Origin: Bacillus pseudomycoides DSM 12442 | GTDB lineage: Bacteria > Bacillota > Bacilli > Bacillales > Bacillaceae_G | Assembly: GCF_000161455.1 (NCBI RefSeq) | Contig: NZ_CM000745.1 | Coordinates: 2,344,559 to 2,377,452, forward strand | Reading direction: 5' to 3' | DNA: 32,894 bases | Part shown: one piece after another, positions 23,733-32,402 of the stretch | Position numbering within the stretch: the first letter of the stretch is position 1 | Layout of the letters: each line of letters opens with the position of its first letter | The notes under the pieces: model-generated | Databases searched by the model: none | What the model was told of the DNA's origin: nothing | Seen by the model: the letters and a program-made list of their open reading frames with translations, nothing else | Made by a program: the position numbers and the translations under genes

Positions 23733-24302
23733 GTGAAGAAACAAAAAAAGAAGCGTACAAAATTCCGTTGGCTTATATGGGTAAGTATTATTGCCTTCTC
23801 CCTTTTGGCAGTATTTTTAGGAACCCGCGGATTGCAGATGGAAAGATGGCATCATGCAAAACGTGAGGCCTTTGCTGAGGAATATAGGGGACAAGCTTCT
23901 TACCTTAAAGATGAAAGACATCATCTCAAACAAGAGAATTTCGAAAACGAGAAGCCTTTTCAACATTATGAAAAGCATCATAAAGAAAAATTTGATGGGA
24001 TTTTCCTTATTCTTTTCACAATTGAGTTAAGCTCCATTCTTTTAGGATGGTTTATCCTCAAAAAGGCAGAAGATCAAATAATAAGAAAATGGATTGGTAT
24101 CCTTCTTATTATCATTGGTATATTACCATTGATCCCTCTTTTCGTTGTCGTGGTATTTCCAATTTGGCTTTATAAAAAAAGAAAACAAAGCTCACTCCAC
24201 TCTACAACTGACTATACAGTAGACAGCTATATAGTCATATCAAATAATAAAACGGATATTCTTGATCAATGGGAAAAACAAATTCGTAAAGAGGAGAAAT
24301 AA
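23733..24302 (+). CDS. Three-helix membrane protein with His-rich loop, partner of PspA
   Basis: 189 residues from the GTG at 23733, set by AGGAGGTGAGAAT; the ATG at 23715 lies before that binding site. A basic N-terminus is followed by TM1 at about 11-31, an approximately 57-residue loop with paired histidines (WHH, RHH, KHHK) and many charges, TM2 at about 89-109, TM3 at about 119-147, and a charged cytoplasmic tail. By the positive-inside rule the His-rich loop should face outside. The stop is 2 nt from the pspA-like start. It probably anchors or signals to the PspA protein, as LiaI or PspB/C do; no sequence family recognised. Confidence 0.65.
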   Translation: MKKQKKKRTKFRWLIWVSIIAFSLLAVFLGTRGLQMERWHHAKREAFAEEYRGQASYLKDERHHLKQENFENEKPFQHYEKHHKEKFDGIFLILFTIELSSILLGWFILKKAEDQIIRKWIGILLIIIGILPLIPLFVVVVFPIWLYKKRKQSSLHSTTDYTVDSYIVISNNKTDILDQWEKQIRKEEK

Positions 24303-24304
24303 AA

Positions 24305-24964
24305 ATGAGTATTTTTAGAAGAATTAAAAACATTGTAACCGCTGATGTCCATGAAGCTTTAAATAAACTAGAAAACCCGGTAAGTATGTTAAAACAATAC
24401 ATACGAGAAACGGAGCAACAAGTGGTAAAAGCACAACAAGCTTTATCTCAGCAGCTATTTCTAGAAAAAAAATATGAATCTCTTATTACAGGAACAGAGG
24501 TTGTTATTGCAAAAAGATTTCGTCAGGCTGAGCTTGCGGTGTCTCGCAATGAAGATGATATGGCACAATTAGCACTTCAAGAAAAAATTGCACATGAGAA
24601 AAAACTAGAAATGTATCATGAACAGTACAATGTAGTAAAACAACAAACTTCAATCCTATATGAGCAAATTGATAAACTACAAAAAGAATACCAAGAATTA
24701 CAATATAAAGAACTCGTACTTGTTTCCAGATTACATGTAGCACGTACAATGAAAGAAAACAATGAAACTCTTGCATCTTTTCATACAGAAAATGCAGTGA
24801 AAGGCTTCGCAAGAGTAGAAAGTTATATTCAAAAAATAGAAGCTGAGGCCTCAGCTAGTAACTACTTTAATCAAATAAAGCCTATTTCTTATACAGACGA
24901 TACGGAGATTGAACTAAAAGAAGCAGTACAAAAAGAATTAGAAAAATTAAAAGTAAGGAAGTAA
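24305..24964 (+). CDS. PspA/IM30 (LiaH-like) family protein
   Basis: A 219-residue, almost wholly helical coiled-coil protein starting with an amphipathic SIFRRIKNIVTADVHEALNK helix and the ENPVSMLKQYIRE motif typical of PspA/IM30. These proteins form membrane-bound assemblies that protect a stressed cytoplasmic membrane. Long coiled coil spans about 25-155; the C-terminus is helical and charged. Encoded 2 nt after the membrane protein gene, with an RBS (GAGGAG) inside that gene's end. Terminator follows. Confidence 0.9.
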   Translation: MSIFRRIKNIVTADVHEALNKLENPVSMLKQYIRETEQQVVKAQQALSQQLFLEKKYESLITGTEVVIAKRFRQAELAVSRNEDDMAQLALQEKIAHEKKLEMYHEQYNVVKQQTSILYEQIDKLQKEYQELQYKELVLVSRLHVARTMKENNETLASFHTENAVKGFARVESYIQKIEAEASASNYFNQIKPISYTDDTEIELKEAVQKELEKLKVRK

Positions 24965-24970
24965 AGACTA

Positions 24971-25001
24971 TTCGCTCGTTTCATTTTTTGAGACGAGCGA
25001 A
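24971..25001 (+). terminator. Hairpin terminator after pspA-like gene
   Basis: TTCGCTCGT pairs with ACGAGCGAA over a T-rich loop, starting 6 nt after the stop. The T tract after the stem is short. Confidence 0.6.
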
Positions 25002-25129
25002 CAATTATTTATGAAGTTAATCTTTTAAAATAAAATTCCACACCTATTCTTTTATAATTTCCCGTATACTAAAAATGTAAGGAATATTTTTTCTCTTACT
25101 CTAAAAAAATTTCATATAGAAGGTGCAAC

Positions 25130-25735
25130 ATGTTAGGTAGTTTTATTCATTCTGTATTACTATTTTTAGAAGGACTAGGTTATTGGGGCATAATGTTTGG
25201 ACTCATGATTGAGATTATTCCAAGTGAAATCGTTCTCGCTTATGCAGGTTATTTAGTATCTTCAGGAAACATCTCATTTATAGGCGCCATTGTATTTGGT
25301 ACTATTGGTGGTGTTATCGCACAAATCTTTATTTATTGGATTGGGCGTTACGGAGGAAGACCTGTACTAGAGCGTTATGGCAAGTACATTTTCATTCAAA
25401 AAAAACAAATCGATTCTGCAGAAGCATGGTTTAATCGTTATGGAACCGGTGTTATTTTCACAGCACGCTTCATTCCAGTCGTTCGTCATGCCATTTCAAT
25501 CCCTGCCGGCATTACAAAAATGTCACCTATCCGATTTATTACCCTTACAGCGCTTGCGATTATCCCGTGGTCAATCATCTTTATCTATTTAGGTGAAAAG
25601 CTAGGAGAAAATTGGGGCAATATCGATGAAGTTGCTGGGCCGTATGTAACATCGTTTGCAATTGGCGGAGTAATACTAATTGTTTTGTATTTCACTTTAA
25701 AAATATGGCTAAAGAAACGAAGAAAACTTGTTTAA
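25130..25735 (+). CDS. DedA family membrane protein
   Basis: 201 residues with 4-5 membrane segments and the VTT/SNARE-associated Golgi domain. It has GLMIEIIPSEIVLAYAGYL at about 24-42 and the signature FTARFIPVVRHAISIPAGI at about 110-128 (consensus F.R..P..R......AG). DedA proteins of this type flip phospholipid or undecaprenyl phosphate across the membrane; which lipid is handled here is not known. AGAAGGTG precedes the ATG. It is a single gene with its own terminator. Confidence 0.9.
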   Translation: MLGSFIHSVLLFLEGLGYWGIMFGLMIEIIPSEIVLAYAGYLVSSGNISFIGAIVFGTIGGVIAQIFIYWIGRYGGRPVLERYGKYIFIQKKQIDSAEAWFNRYGTGVIFTARFIPVVRHAISIPAGITKMSPIRFITLTALAIIPWSIIFIYLGEKLGENWGNIDEVAGPYVTSFAIGGVILIVLYFTLKIWLKKRRKLV

Positions 25736-25760
25736 ATGAATCATTCGAGATAATGAATTT

Positions 25761-25806
25761 GAAATAAAACGCCATACATTCAATTAGATGTATGATGTTT
25801 TATTTC
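25761..25806. terminator. Long stem terminator after the DedA gene
   Basis: GAAATAAAAC pairs perfectly with GTTTTATTTC, and after a 2x2 internal loop CATACAT pairs with ATGTATG. T-rich on the plus strand; may also stop the decayed minus-strand gene. Confidence 0.7.
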
Positions 25807-25827
25807 ATTTTTCTTTTATTATTACTT

Positions 25828-25998
25828 TTATAATTTGATATGCTTATCTTCTAAAAGATCCAGAATTTCTTCTTTATGCTTTAAATCATGTTGAACAAGA
25901 CCCAAGAAATAATCATTTAATTTCATACTTTCTTTCCCAAATCGATAATAAGTATTAAAATCCTCCTATGTAAAATTAACTGGATAAGCAACCATTCC
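25828..25998 (-). pseudogene. Remnant of a DinB-family gene
   Basis: Minus strand reads GMVAYPVNFT, stop (25966-25968), EDFNTYYRFGKESMKLNDY, then LVQHDLKHKEEILDLL and a stop. EDFxTYYRFGKE and the GLVQHDLKHK helix are typical of the C-terminal third of Bacillus DinB-like metalloenzymes; the His is one metal ligand. The 5' two thirds are gone and an in-frame TAG is present. The gap 25736-26040 contains nothing else besides the terminator and the next promoter. Confidence 0.6.
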
Positions 25999-26040
25999 TT
26001 CTCTAAGTTTGTATATTATCTTAAAAGGAGAGATATACAC

Positions 26041-26265
26041 ATGCATTGGCAACAAAAAGTACAATATTTAATTGGTCAGCCCGTTGGTGTTTCTCTCGTA
26101 AATGGTCAGGGTACATCTGGAGTTTTATGCGGTGTGCATGGTGGACATATTTATTTGTATGAATACTTGTATCAAGCGCAATTCGCAATGAAACATTATG
26201 ACTTTAGGCAAATTCAAGATATACATCCATTTCCTAATTGTCCACATCAGAATCCTTTGTATTAA
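26041..26265 (+). CDS. Small conserved hypothetical protein
   Basis: 74 residues. Pattern QPVGVSLVNGQGTSGVLCGVHGGHIYLYEYL followed by a DIHPFPNCP tail suggests a short all-beta LSm- or SH3-like barrel, with a C-terminal Pro/Cys-rich end. AAAAGGAGAG lies well before the ATG. No function known to me; a spore-associated role is possible but not shown. Confidence 0.6.
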   Translation: MHWQQKVQYLIGQPVGVSLVNGQGTSGVLCGVHGGHIYLYEYLYQAQFAMKHYDFRQIQDIHPFPNCPHQNPLY

Positions 26266-26301
26266 AAAACAGGAGCAGCTTAAAAAGCCGTTCCTGTTTT
26301 T
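26264..26301. terminator. Bidirectional terminator
   Basis: AAAAACAGGA and TCCTGTTTTT form the outer stem, with AGCTT/AAGCC-type pairing inside. It lies between the small plus-strand gene and the convergent dltD. Confidence 0.65.
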
Positions 26302-26317
26302 GGTTTAATCTTAAAAT

Positions 26318-27499
26318 TTATTTCCCTGCATGAAATTGTTGTAATGCTTCATCCACATATACCCAGCCTTTCCATCCTAAATGAATGGTATCTTTTAGAA
26401 AGTATTTGTCATATTCATGACTAGTAAAATCTGCAACTGGAAATCCAGCTTTCTCAACTTGTTCTCGAACTTTCTGATAATAAACATCACGACGTTCTTT
26501 TGGGAACCCTGCGTAATCATACCAAGGTCCATTTACAGGAACAGAAATGAAAAGCGGTTTAACTTTCTTTTGCTTAAAAATATCTAAAATAATTTGTAAA
26601 TCTTCATATTCTGGCGATTCATCATAAGATTCTTTTGCCTTATATCCTTTTAATCCATGTAATTTCTTTTGAAATTTGTTTTTATAGTAATATGGATTTT
26701 CAATTCCAAATGTATTTGATGTAGACTCTACTTTCCCAACCTGTTCAGCATGCCTTCTTGTTTCTTCCCAAGAAAGTGAACGTAATTCCATATTTCTTTG
26801 TTCTTTTTTTGGCTTTATATTGAATATAGATGTCACTAAATCTTTATGATCCGCAATGTTTCGGTTTATATAAGCAATCGGCTTCAATACTCCCGCTTTT
26901 ATCTTATGGGTTGTATCATTATATACAATACCTTCTAGTGAGCTTTTTAATATAGAATCTTTGCGGACAACATTAAAATCTAGCAACCGCTTCGCAATTT
27001 TCTTTTTCATTTCAGGTTTTATTTGATCATTAAAAATAAAATGATATGTTTGCTGTTTAGAAAAGTTACTACTAAAGTTCCCTTCATTTACCCCCTGCTT
27101 GGTAAACCATTGTGGTGAAAGAATAAATACTACTTTTTTTCCTTCTAATTGATCCATTGTGGAAGTCACATTTAAAATATGAGCAAGACTCTGCGTTCCG
27201 CCAGTTCCTATTAGAAACGGTGTAAATCCTTCGGGTTTTACTTTAAAATAGTTAGACGGATGATATGCATCCATTCGGGAAAATTCAGATGAACCGTACA
27301 TCGGCAAATAATTCAAATTCTCCAACATTTTTTGTTGTAAAAAAACACCTTGTAATTTTTCTTTTTGTAATGAAGTCGCCGCATCTTCTACCTTTTCATT
27401 ACTAATAAGTGAAACTAGATATTTAGATGGAATAAGCAATATAACGATAAAGATTATACATGCTAAAATGATTGGGCCAAAAGCATGCTTCATCTTCAT
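26318..27499 (-). CDS. dltD: DltD-like protein (D-alanylation of teichoic acid), orphan copy
   Basis: 393 residues from the ATG at 27499 (AAGGTGG upstream). There is one N-terminal membrane anchor (about 7-27) and a large outside SGNH-like domain. The nucleophile motif YGSSEFS gives S70, the residue number known for DltD proteins. The other triad members lie in DTIHLGWKGW near the C-terminus. DltD transfers D-alanine from the Dlt machinery to lipoteichoic acid outside the membrane. dltA, dltB and dltC are absent from both sides, so this is not the usual operon; it may be a second copy. It is upstream-flanked by a 365-bp gap with two perfect palindromes. Confidence 0.85.
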   Translation of the reverse strand: MKMKHAFGPIILACIIFIVILLIPSKYLVSLISNEKVEDAATSLQKEKLQGVFLQQKMLENLNYLPMYGSSEFSRMDAYHPSNYFKVKPEGFTPFLIGTGGTQSLAHILNVTSTMDQLEGKKVVFILSPQWFTKQGVNEGNFSSNFSKQQTYHFIFNDQIKPEMKKKIAKRLLDFNVVRKDSILKSSLEGIVYNDTTHKIKAGVLKPIAYINRNIADHKDLVTSIFNIKPKKEQRNMELRSLSWEETRRHAEQVGKVESTSNTFGIENPYYYKNKFQKKLHGLKGYKAKESYDESPEYEDLQIILDIFKQKKVKPLFISVPVNGPWYDYAGFPKERRDVYYQKVREQVEKAGFPVADFTSHEYDKYFLKDTIHLGWKGWVYVDEALQQFHAGK

Positions 27500-27864
27500 T
27501 TGTTTACCCACCTTACACTAGAACCACTTACAATCATTCTCTTATTACCTCGATATTGCATGTCTACTAATAATTCTAACCCTTGCTTACAACACGTCAT
27601 CATTCTTTCTCTTCTCCTTTATTCCGTAAAAATGCTCCATTCTATTCATCTATCATTTACATGTATTTCCCCCTCTTATCACAACTTATGTACGCATCCA
27701 TTATAAGAAATGTTTCCAAGTAAACATTTTAATTATACAAGATTTTGTATTTCTTTCACACTCTAAATTCAGTAATGATTTTATCTTTCGACAAGTTAAA
27801 CTTGTATATAAATCTATACGATGTTTACAAACTATCTGGATAATTTGTATGAATATTCAAATTT
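27500..27864. promoter_or_regulatory. Promoter gap of dltD with two palindromes
   Basis: No gene. AAATGTTT-N6-AAACATTT at 27708-27729 is a perfect inverted repeat that covers the -35 region of a minus-strand TATAAT (27705-27700), about 200 bp before dltD. ACAAGTT-A-AACTTGT at 27791-27805 is a second perfect palindrome. Both are candidate regulator sites. Confidence 0.45.
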
Positions 27865-28392
27865 TCATCGGAATAAATTCTTATACTCATAATATGATAA
27901 TTGATGTCCATCAAAATCCACATCATGTGTGTACTTAAATCCAGCCTTTTCTAAAACATTCTTTGACTTCTCATTGGCAATTCTAATTCTTGCAGTTAAT
28001 TTTTTGACTTTCAAATCATGAAAAGCATATTGGATCGATGCATGGGCTGCCTCTGTAGCATATCCTTTTCCCCAAAACTTCGGATCGAGAAGATACATGA
28101 TTTCTAAATCTTCTGTTCCATCAATATACCTTAAACCACAGTGTCCCATCATTTCCCTCGTGATAGGATTGAATATAAGCCATACACCAAAATTATGTTC
28201 ATTCCAATGCGCTATGAACTTTCCAATATATTGTTCAGTTTCTTCTGGTGACATACCTCTAGATATAGCAAGCCACTTACCTACCTCATTGTTTTTTACA
28301 ATTTGATAGAAAGCATCCACATCTTCTAAACGAGGTTTTCTCATATAGAGTCTTTTCGTATTCATTGATTTTACATTCACATGAATAGACAT
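27865..28392 (-). CDS. GNAT-family N-acetyltransferase (RimJ/RimL type)
   Basis: 175 residues from the ATG at 28392, placed 6-8 nt after GGGGGAAAAGG; a TTG further out overlaps that site. It begins with TKRLYMRKPRLEDVDAFYQI, has the acetyl-CoA loop FWGKGYATEAAHASIQYAF (Gly-x-Gly-x-Ala variant of Q/RxxGxG/A) and ends with ARIRIANEKSKNVLEKAGF, the usual N-x-x-S-x-x-x-x-E-K-x-G-F helix. The substrate could be an amine, a ribosomal protein or an antibiotic; it cannot be read from sequence. A monocistronic unit. Confidence 0.88.
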   Translation of the reverse strand: MSIHVNVKSMNTKRLYMRKPRLEDVDAFYQIVKNNEVGKWLAISRGMSPEETEQYIGKFIAHWNEHNFGVWLIFNPITREMMGHCGLRYIDGTEDLEIMYLLDPKFWGKGYATEAAHASIQYAFHDLKVKKLTARIRIANEKSKNVLEKAGFKYTHDVDFDGHQLSYYEYKNLFR

Positions 28393-28494
28393 ATCCTTTT
28401 CCCCCTTCAATAAAATCTTAATTTTAATCCTGGTAAATTATAACATGATTTTTCCCTCTTTTATTAATTTCAAGAATGAAACATTGTTATATAC

Positions 28495-28530
28495 AAAAAC
28501 AGACTGTTCTCTAGGCACAGTCTGTTTTTT
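28495..28530. terminator. Terminator of the ykf/opp group
   Basis: AAAACAGACTGT pairs with ACAGTCTGTTTT over 9 nt, with A and T runs outside, directly after the binding-protein stop; usable from both sides. Confidence 0.85.
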
Positions 28531-28542
28531 GTATATTTCATT

Positions 28543-30165
28543 TTATTTTTTCACATCTGCCCATTTCAAGCTAGTCGCGGGTCCGAATTGATGTATATAT
28601 AAATCTTTCACATATGGTTTTTGTAAATAAGATAATCCGCGCTGGAACACCGGTGCAATTACCGCATCATCCAATAGCATTTTCTCTGCATCTTGCATCG
28701 CTTTCCAACGTGCCTTTTCGTCATTTCCTAATTCCATTTTTGTCTTTTTAATTAATGCATCATATTCTGGATTTGCATAACCAGTATTATTGACACCACT
28801 TTCTGAAATAAAGACTTCTAAGTAAGTCATCGGGTCTGGATAATCCGGTAACCAACGCGATAATGACATTTCATATTCTTTCTTTTTCTCTAACGCTAGT
28901 TTTTGAGAATGCGGTTGTAGTTTCACTTTTATCGTCAATCCTGGTAAGTTTTTCTCTAATTGTTCTTTAATATATTCCCCTACTTTTTTAAAGTTTTCTA
29001 AATCATAGTTTAACATTTCTAACGTAACTTCATTCGTTCCTGTTTCTTGCTTGGCCTTTTCCCAAAATTCCTTTGCCTTGTTCACATTCGTTTTATTAAA
29101 CTCTGTCGTTGTTTCCCTGAAATCTTTTTTATCTGGCCCTTTTAAAAAGCCATTTGGAACATAGTAGTTTGCAGGTACTGATCCATCGTTTAAAAATGAA
29201 GTCGCAAGTCCCTTTTTATCAAAAGCCATGCTAAGTGCGAGGCGGGCATTTTTGTTTTTTAGAATTGGTACATTTTCATTAAATCGGAAGAAATACATAA
29301 CCGGATCTGTATATTGTTTCAATTCTTTATCATTTTTATATTTATCAACAAATTCTGTTGAAATAACAGCACGATCAATTTTATCTGTTTGATATAGATT
29401 TACTACGGTCGAAATTTCTTTAACAATTTGGTAATTTACTTCATCTAATTTCACTTCTTTTTTATCCCAATATTGATTGTTTTTCTTCATTGTAAAACTT
29501 GCTTCATGCTTCCATTCTGATAATGTAAATGGTCCATTATATAGAGTTTTATTTGCTTCTAAACCATATTTATCTCCTTGTTCTTTCGCATACTTCTCAT
29601 TAATTGGATAAAAGGATGGTAAACAAAGTAATTTTGTAAAATAAGGGACAGGGTGTTCTAACTCTACAGTAAACGTTTTATCATCTTGAGCTTTTACTCC
29701 TAATTCATCCAATCCAATTTGTTTCTTATTTATCTTTTCTGCATTTTTCACATCATACATAATATATGCATATTCAGAGCCCGTTTCTGGATTAACAAGT
29801 TGCTTCCAAGCATATACAAAATCATGTGCTGTTACAGGATCACCGTTAGACCATTTCGCATCACGCAAATGAAATGTATATGTTTTCCCATCTTTACTAA
29901 TCTCATGCTTTTGAGCAATTCCAGGAATGACCTCATCATTTTTTGAAAGTCTAAATAATCCTTCCATTACATTATTTAATACGTTAAATGAAACAGCGTC
30001 TGTTACTTTTAAGGAATTTAATGATGGAATTTCTCCTGTTTCTGTTAACTGCAATACTTTCTTCTCTTCTTTTGGTTTTGTCGTGGACTTTTCTTTTCCA
30101 CAACCAGCTAAAAACGAAGAAAGAAGTAACGTACTAACCAATGAAAAGCGAATAACCTTTTTCAC
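28543..30165 (-). CDS. Oligopeptide ABC transporter substrate-binding lipoprotein (OppA/DppE-like)
   Basis: A 540-residue family 5 solute-binding protein. Signal peptide with lipobox FLAGC, lipid-modified Cys at 22. Conserved VTAHDFVYAWKQLVNPETGSEYA and LKNKNARLALSMAFDK regions are seen. GTG start behind AAGGGGG. Attached outside the membrane, it delivers peptides to an Opp/Dpp permease that is not encoded here. Lying 39 nt after ykfC, it probably binds murein tripeptides or L-Ala-gamma-D-Glu peptides, as suggested for DppE next to the ykf genes of B. subtilis. Confidence 0.92.
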   Translation of the reverse strand: MKKVIRFSLVSTLLLSSFLAGCGKEKSTTKPKEEKKVLQLTETGEIPSLNSLKVTDAVSFNVLNNVMEGLFRLSKNDEVIPGIAQKHEISKDGKTYTFHLRDAKWSNGDPVTAHDFVYAWKQLVNPETGSEYAYIMYDVKNAEKINKKQIGLDELGVKAQDDKTFTVELEHPVPYFTKLLCLPSFYPINEKYAKEQGDKYGLEANKTLYNGPFTLSEWKHEASFTMKKNNQYWDKKEVKLDEVNYQIVKEISTVVNLYQTDKIDRAVISTEFVDKYKNDKELKQYTDPVMYFFRFNENVPILKNKNARLALSMAFDKKGLATSFLNDGSVPANYYVPNGFLKGPDKKDFRETTTEFNKTNVNKAKEFWEKAKQETGTNEVTLEMLNYDLENFKKVGEYIKEQLEKNLPGLTIKVKLQPHSQKLALEKKKEYEMSLSRWLPDYPDPMTYLEVFISESGVNNTGYANPEYDALIKKTKMELGNDEKARWKAMQDAEKMLLDDAVIAPVFQRGLSYLQKPYVKDLYIHQFGPATSLKWADVKK

Positions 30166-30204
30166 TTTAAAACCCCCTTTTTAAATTTCTACTAATCTTT
30201 CATA

Positions 30205-31206
30205 TTAAGGTAAAAAGCGACGTGCACCTGCATATTCCTCAATGTAACCTGGTGTATCTACTGGTATAATTTCAACTGTTTTCGCTGCATTTGGAGAATG
30301 TATCATTTTCCCATCTCCAATATACATTCCTACGTGGTGAACACTTCCTTTTCCTTGATTGTAAGCAAAAAACAGCAAATCACCTTTTTGCAAGTTTTCT
30401 CTTTCAACAGCAATACCTGCTTTTGATTGTGGACCAGAATCACGCGGGATTGTAATACCATGAGATTTGTAAATTGTATGTGTAAAACCAGAACAATCAA
30501 AACCAAAACCACTTGTTCCAGCCCATATATACGGCAATCCTAAAAATAACTTCCCAGTATTCACTAAATCGTCGCCTGTTGGAACAGGAATTTCATTTTG
30601 CGATTTATAAACCATTCCATCATTTTTCCGTAACCATGCTTTTTGTCCGTTTGGTAATAATACACGAAACGACATATTATCTTCACTTACTAGTGGTAAC
30701 CGTGTGTTATAACTAACCTCTAAAGATTTATATTTATCAGATGGATTAATGTATAAAATAGCTGTCGGTTTTGTAATAAGAACAAATGGTTGTTCCTTTT
30801 TCCCTGCAAATTCTTGATTATAGGTTAGCTGTTTTACCGGGACCCATCCTGGATATCCCGCTTCATTTCTTGGCGTTGGCTGACCATGAACAACTACTTT
30901 TGCCCACTCACCTTGCCGATCAATGATTGTTACTTCTTGCCCCAATAAAGCTTGTGTTTCTAATTTATTTGTACTTGTTAACCAAAGCTTTTCATCGAGC
31001 GTCATCGATTTCGTCCATTTCCATAGATTAACTGGATTCATCGCACTTGGTTCATCAATTGGACGAAGCAAATTTGGCCCAGTCCATAATGTTGCTGCTG
31101 CCACATCTACATACGCTTGATTACTTTTTACCTCTTCAGCATTTGCAACTGAAATAGATGAAAATACTAACAAACAACTAAAAAGCAAAGTAATGGATTT
31201 TCTCAT
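30205..31206 (-). CDS. ykfC: Gamma-D-glutamyl-L-diamino acid endopeptidase (NlpC/P60)
   Basis: 333 residues when started at the ATG at 31206 (AGGAGG 8 nt upstream). Signal peptide at 1-24 (cut after ANA), two SH3b-like domains (about 30-130 and 140-205), and an NlpC/P60 domain at about 210-333. The catalytic residues then fall on C238, H291 and H303, the triad numbers of the structurally characterised B. cereus YkfC. It cuts murein peptides L-Ala-gamma-D-Glu-DAP after D-Glu, needing a free N-terminal L-Ala. It sits between ykfB, which handles the L-Ala-D-Glu product, and a peptide-binding lipoprotein. Confidence 0.96.
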   Translation of the reverse strand: MRKSITLLFSCLLVFSSISVANAEEVKSNQAYVDVAAATLWTGPNLLRPIDEPSAMNPVNLWKWTKSMTLDEKLWLTSTNKLETQALLGQEVTIIDRQGEWAKVVVHGQPTPRNEAGYPGWVPVKQLTYNQEFAGKKEQPFVLITKPTAILYINPSDKYKSLEVSYNTRLPLVSEDNMSFRVLLPNGQKAWLRKNDGMVYKSQNEIPVPTGDDLVNTGKLFLGLPYIWAGTSGFGFDCSGFTHTIYKSHGITIPRDSGPQSKAGIAVERENLQKGDLLFFAYNQGKGSVHHVGMYIGDGKMIHSPNAAKTVEIIPVDTPGYIEEYAGARRFLP

Positions 31207-31284
31207 AAACACATCCTCCTTTTATTAATATGCCTCCCTGTTCAAGCAAAGTGTGACATCAAAAACAACTCTTCTGCCGAAACT

Positions 31285-32334
31285 TTATTCTATATTCACT
31301 GCGTGATGCAGGTTTACCCTTGGTCCGTTATATGTGATTCCGCTTGGCTCTTCCATTAACCATAAAGGAGCATCAAGATCAAAGTAGTGAATATTTGGAT
31401 GAGCGGCTGCTACATGTGCAATTGCCGCCACAGAAAGCGATGATTCCATCATGCTACCAACCATGCATTTTACACCGGCAGCGCCAGCAATATCGGCAAT
31501 CTTCCATGCTTCCCGTATCCCGCCACATTTCATTAATTTAATATTTAATAAATCGGCGTATTGCCCTTGAACAAGCTTTAAAGCGTCTTGCGCCGAGAAA
31601 GCACTTTCATCAGCCATGATTGGTGTTTGCACATGATCTTTTACATATTTCATTCCTTCCCAATCTTTCGCATGAACGGGCTGTTCTACAAATTCTATAT
31701 TTAAATTTCTATTTTCCATTTCTCGAATAATCGATACAGCTTCTTTTGGACTCCATCCTTGATTTGCATCTAATCGCAAAGTTACATCCTTCGGCACAAC
31801 ATTTCTGATCGCTTCAATACGTTCTAAATCCAATTCTGTTGATTTACCAACTTTAATTTTTAATGTGTTAAAGCCTTTTTCCACATGACTTTTTGCTTCT
31901 TTCGCCATTAATAAAGGTTCATCAACACTTACTGTAATATCTGTTTGAATCTCTTTCTTTCCACCTAATAACGCATATAATGGGATATTATGAAATTGAC
32001 AATACACATCATATACAGCCATATCTACTGCTGCCTTCGCACTCGTATTGCCTACACAGCTCATTTGGATTTGTAACAACAACGTTTGAAATTGCTGCAA
32101 TTCTTTCCCGATTAACACAGAGCGGATTGGCCCTAAAATAGCTTCTCCCATTCCACTCGCAAAATCCCCAGTAATAACTGGAGTCGCAGTCCCAGCCCCT
32201 TTTCCTACAATCCCTTCATCTGTGTGAATAAAAACATCAATACTTTCAATTTCTGTTACAGTGCGCAAAGCTGTTTTAAACGGTGTATGAAGCTTAATAT
32301 AGCGACGTTTTACTGTTAGATCCATGATTTTCAT
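31285..32334 (-). CDS. ykfB: L-Ala-D/L-Glu epimerase (dipeptide epimerase)
   Basis: A 349-residue enolase-superfamily enzyme (muconate lactonising subgroup). KIK gives catalytic K161; metal ligands D189, E217 and D242; second catalytic K266 in NIKLMKCGG. Each lies two residues before its counterpart in B. subtilis YkfB. It converts L-Ala-D-Glu, freed from murein peptides, to L-Ala-L-Glu for digestion. AAAGGATG precedes the ATG. First gene of the ykfB-ykfC-binding protein group; a ykfA/ykfD counterpart is not in view. Confidence 0.94.
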   Translation of the reverse strand: MKIMDLTVKRRYIKLHTPFKTALRTVTEIESIDVFIHTDEGIVGKGAGTATPVITGDFASGMGEAILGPIRSVLIGKELQQFQTLLLQIQMSCVGNTSAKAAVDMAVYDVYCQFHNIPLYALLGGKKEIQTDITVSVDEPLLMAKEAKSHVEKGFNTLKIKVGKSTELDLERIEAIRNVVPKDVTLRLDANQGWSPKEAVSIIREMENRNLNIEFVEQPVHAKDWEGMKYVKDHVQTPIMADESAFSAQDALKLVQGQYADLLNIKLMKCGGIREAWKIADIAGAAGVKCMVGSMMESSLSVAAIAHVAAAHPNIHYFDLDAPLWLMEEPSGITYNGPRVNLHHAVNIE

Positions 32335-32361
32335 TTCTATTCATCCTTTCTGTCCAATAAA

Positions 32362-32400
32362 AAAATCCAGCCATAAGAATGAATCTTATGGCTGGATTTT
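32362..32400 (-). terminator. Terminator of the DUF3870 gene
   Basis: AAAATCCAGCCATAAG pairs perfectly with CTTATGGCTGGATTTT over 7 nt, followed by seven T on the minus strand. It separates DUF3870 from ykfB. Confidence 0.9.
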
Positions 32401-32402
32401 GT

